From Phocaeicola plebeius DSM 17135 (GTDB lineage Bacteria; Bacteroidota; Bacteroidia; Bacteroidales; Bacteroidaceae): a DNA stretch of 64,000 nt. Under the pieces are notes generated by a model that was not told where the DNA came from, searched no databases, and saw only the letters and a program-made list of their open reading frames with translations. The stretch lies in the NCBI RefSeq assembly GCF_000187895.1, contig NZ_DS990130.1, positions 496,001 through 560,000 of the forward strand, given 5' to 3'. This document shows, one piece after another, positions 62,638-64,000 of the stretch (the stretch's first letter is position 1; every line of letters begins with the position of its first letter). The position numbers were made by a program, and so were the translations under genes.

Positions 62638-64000
62638 ATGAAAACAATAACTAAGTTTGCGATTGGTTCTGTGGCAGTCGTTGCTTTGAGTGCCGGAGTG
62701 GCAGGGGTTACAGCGTATGCCATGATGGAGAAAAATCAGGATAATACTTCTTTTTATGAAAGTTTTGAAACGGCATCTCCTTTACGTACCGCAGCGTTCG
62801 ATGCTTCCAGCATGCAGCCGGTAGACTTGACTAAAGCGGCAGAGAGTACGTTGAATTCCGTTGTACATATCATGTCTATCCAGCGTAGCAAGATACAGAC
62901 TATTCAGGGACAACCGGATATTTTTGACTTCTTCTTCGGTGACGGTAGAGGACGTCAGCAGCAAGTACAGACTCCGGAACAGAGAGGTTTCGGTTCGGGT
63001 GTCATCATCTCAAAGGATGGTTACATCGTAACGAACAACCACGTGATTGACGGAGCGGATGAAATCAACGTGAAGTTGCACGACGGACGCGAAATGAAAG
63101 GTCGTGTCATCGGTACTGACCCGACTACTGACCTGGCACTTGTAAAGATTGAAGGAGATGATTTCCCGGCTATTGTGGTAGGTAACTCTGACAACCTGAA
63201 AGTAGGTGAGTGGGTACTGGCAGTAGGTAACCCGTTCAACCTGGGTTCTACAGTGACTGCCGGTGTGGTAAGTGCGAAGTCTCGTGGACTGGGAGCTAAT
63301 CAGGTAGAATCTTTCATCCAGACCGATGCGGCTATCAATCAGGGTAACAGTGGTGGTGCATTGGTTAATGCGAAAGGTGAACTGGTAGGTATCAATGCCA
63401 TGCTGTATTCTCCGACTGGTGCTTATTCAGGATACGGTTTCGCTATCCCGGTAAGTATCATGACCAAGGTGGTAACCGACTTGAAACAATATGGTACCGT
63501 ACAGCGTGCTTTGCTGGGTATCGGTGGTCGTGACATGGGTGATGAAAGGTATCCGGATGAAATCAGAAAAGAACAGAAGGAACTGGGAGCTACTGAAGGT
63601 GTACAGGTAGTTGAAGTAACTGAAGGTGGTTCTGCCGACGGATTCTTGCAGAAGAACGATGTGATCCTGAAGTTGAATGACAATAAGGTGAAGACGATGG
63701 CCGACCTTCAAGGCTTGCTGGCTAAGTATCGTCCGGGTGACAAGGTGAAAGTTACCGTATTGCGCGACAAGAAAGAAAAGACCTTTACCATCACGTTGAA
63801 GAACTCTCAGGGAACAACCAAGGTGGTAAAACAGGCAGATATGGAACTTCTGGGAGCAGCTTTCCGTGCCGTACCTAATGAACTGAAGAAACAGTTGAAC
63901 TTAGGCTATGGAGTTGAAGTGACCGGTATTGATAACGGAAGAATGAAAGACAGCGGTATCCGTAAAGGTTTCATTATTCTGAAAGCCAACGGCAAGCAGT
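62638..64000 (+). CDS. HtrA/DegP-family periplasmic serine protease (3' end outside window)
   Basis: Partial gene, 454 codons visible, still open at the window edge. The N-terminus is a signal or membrane anchor (TKFAIGSVAVVALSAGVAGV). The protease domain has the complete triad: His135 in VTNNHVIDGA, Asp165 in TTDLALVKI, Ser238 in QGNSGGALV. A first PDZ domain starts near residue 285 (LLGIGGRD, VVEVTEGGSADGFLQKNDVI) and a second begins near 400. A Phe/Gly loop IFDFFFGDGRG precedes the protease core. It degrades or refolds damaged envelope proteins. Four TGTCAG sites lie upstream. The start at 62638 follows AGAAGAT. Confidence 0.95.
   Translation, partial: MKTITKFAIGSVAVVALSAGVAGVTAYAMMEKNQDNTSFYESFETASPLRTAAFDASSMQPVDLTKAAESTLNSVVHIMSIQRSKIQTIQGQPDIFDFFFGDGRGRQQQVQTPEQRGFGSGVIISKDGYIVTNNHVIDGADEINVKLHDGREMKGRVIGTDPTTDLALVKIEGDDFPAIVVGNSDNLKVGEWVLAVGNPFNLGSTVTAGVVSAKSRGLGANQVESFIQTDAAINQGNSGGALVNAKGELVGINAMLYSPTGAYSGYGFAIPVSIMTKVVTDLKQYGTVQRALLGIGGRDMGDERYPDEIRKEQKELGATEGVQVVEVTEGGSADGFLQKNDVILKLNDNKVKTMADLQGLLAKYRPGDKVKVTVLRDKKEKTFTITLKNSQGTTKVVKQADMELLGAAFRAVPNELKKQLNLGYGVEVTGIDNGRMKDSGIRKGFIILKANGKQ

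Overview
The window is chromosomal DNA from a gut-type Bacteroidales bacterium, most likely Bacteroides or Phocaeicola. The grounds are: promoters with the Bacteroidetes -7 box TAnnTTTG in front of most transcription units, few Shine-Dalgarno sites, two SusC/SusD pairs, a GH92 glycosidase, NspC, a roughly 1,100-residue SecA with a C-terminal SEC-C zinc motif, type III pantothenate kinase, and many Bacteroides-only protein families. The species cannot be fixed from the window alone.

Layout. 0-2.4 kb: an outer-membrane barrel and a putative ATP-grasp protein. 2.4-10 kb: a minus-strand envelope operon, coaX - OMP - TPR protein - lptC - CNNM/CBS protein - PpiD-like foldase. 10-19 kb: DUF4105 protein, a PafA-like protein with a decayed active site, secA, a lipoprotein, a small acidic protein and an MBL-fold hydrolase. 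19-22 kb: a small minus-strand transcription unit encoding a 31-residue peptide, a cluster of TGTCAG/CTGACA sites, and an ECF sigma factor operon. 22-25 kb: valS. 25-36 kb: an accessory island. It holds a seven-gene operon (DUF1566 lipoprotein, LytS-type kinase, LytTR regulator, metallophosphoesterase, small lipoprotein, second DUF1566 protein, second metallophosphoesterase). It also holds the remnant of a mobile-element tyrosine recombinase split by a complete 2,495-nt group II intron. 36-47 kb: a NifX-like protein, a metallophosphoesterase, SusC/SusD, a GDPD-GH92 fusion enzyme and a small secreted protein, probably one glycan-use locus. 47-50 kb: mazG, an ACT-domain protein and a UPF0210 protein. 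50-55 kb: a second SusC/SusD pair with no enzyme beside it. 55-58.5 kb: a PcrA/UvrD helicase and nspC. 58.8-59.6 kb: a seven-tRNA operon (four Gly-GCC, two Leu-CAG, one Leu-GAG). 59.7-64 kb: a small protein, ribE, a YihY-family membrane protein, RNase P RNA (minus strand) and the start of an htrA/degP gene that runs off the window.

Main observations. (1) The group II intron sits 4 nt past the catalytic tyrosine codon of the recombinase. Removing exactly GTGCG...TAC joins the two exons in frame and restores a canonical integrase C-terminus. A perfect 6-nt EBS1/IBS1 pairing supports the site. (2) The island's sensor-regulator operon with duplicated DUF1566 and phosphoesterase genes looks like a coherent, uncharacterised surface system. 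(3) A hidden minus-strand unit at 19.0-19.4 kb has a promoter, a structured leader, a 31-codon gene and a terminator. (4) TGTCAG sites cluster fourfold upstream of both the ECF sigma gene and htrA, which suggests a shared envelope-stress control. (5) A GDPD domain is fused to a GH92 mannosidase beside a phosphoesterase, pointing to a phosphodiester-containing mannose glycan as substrate.
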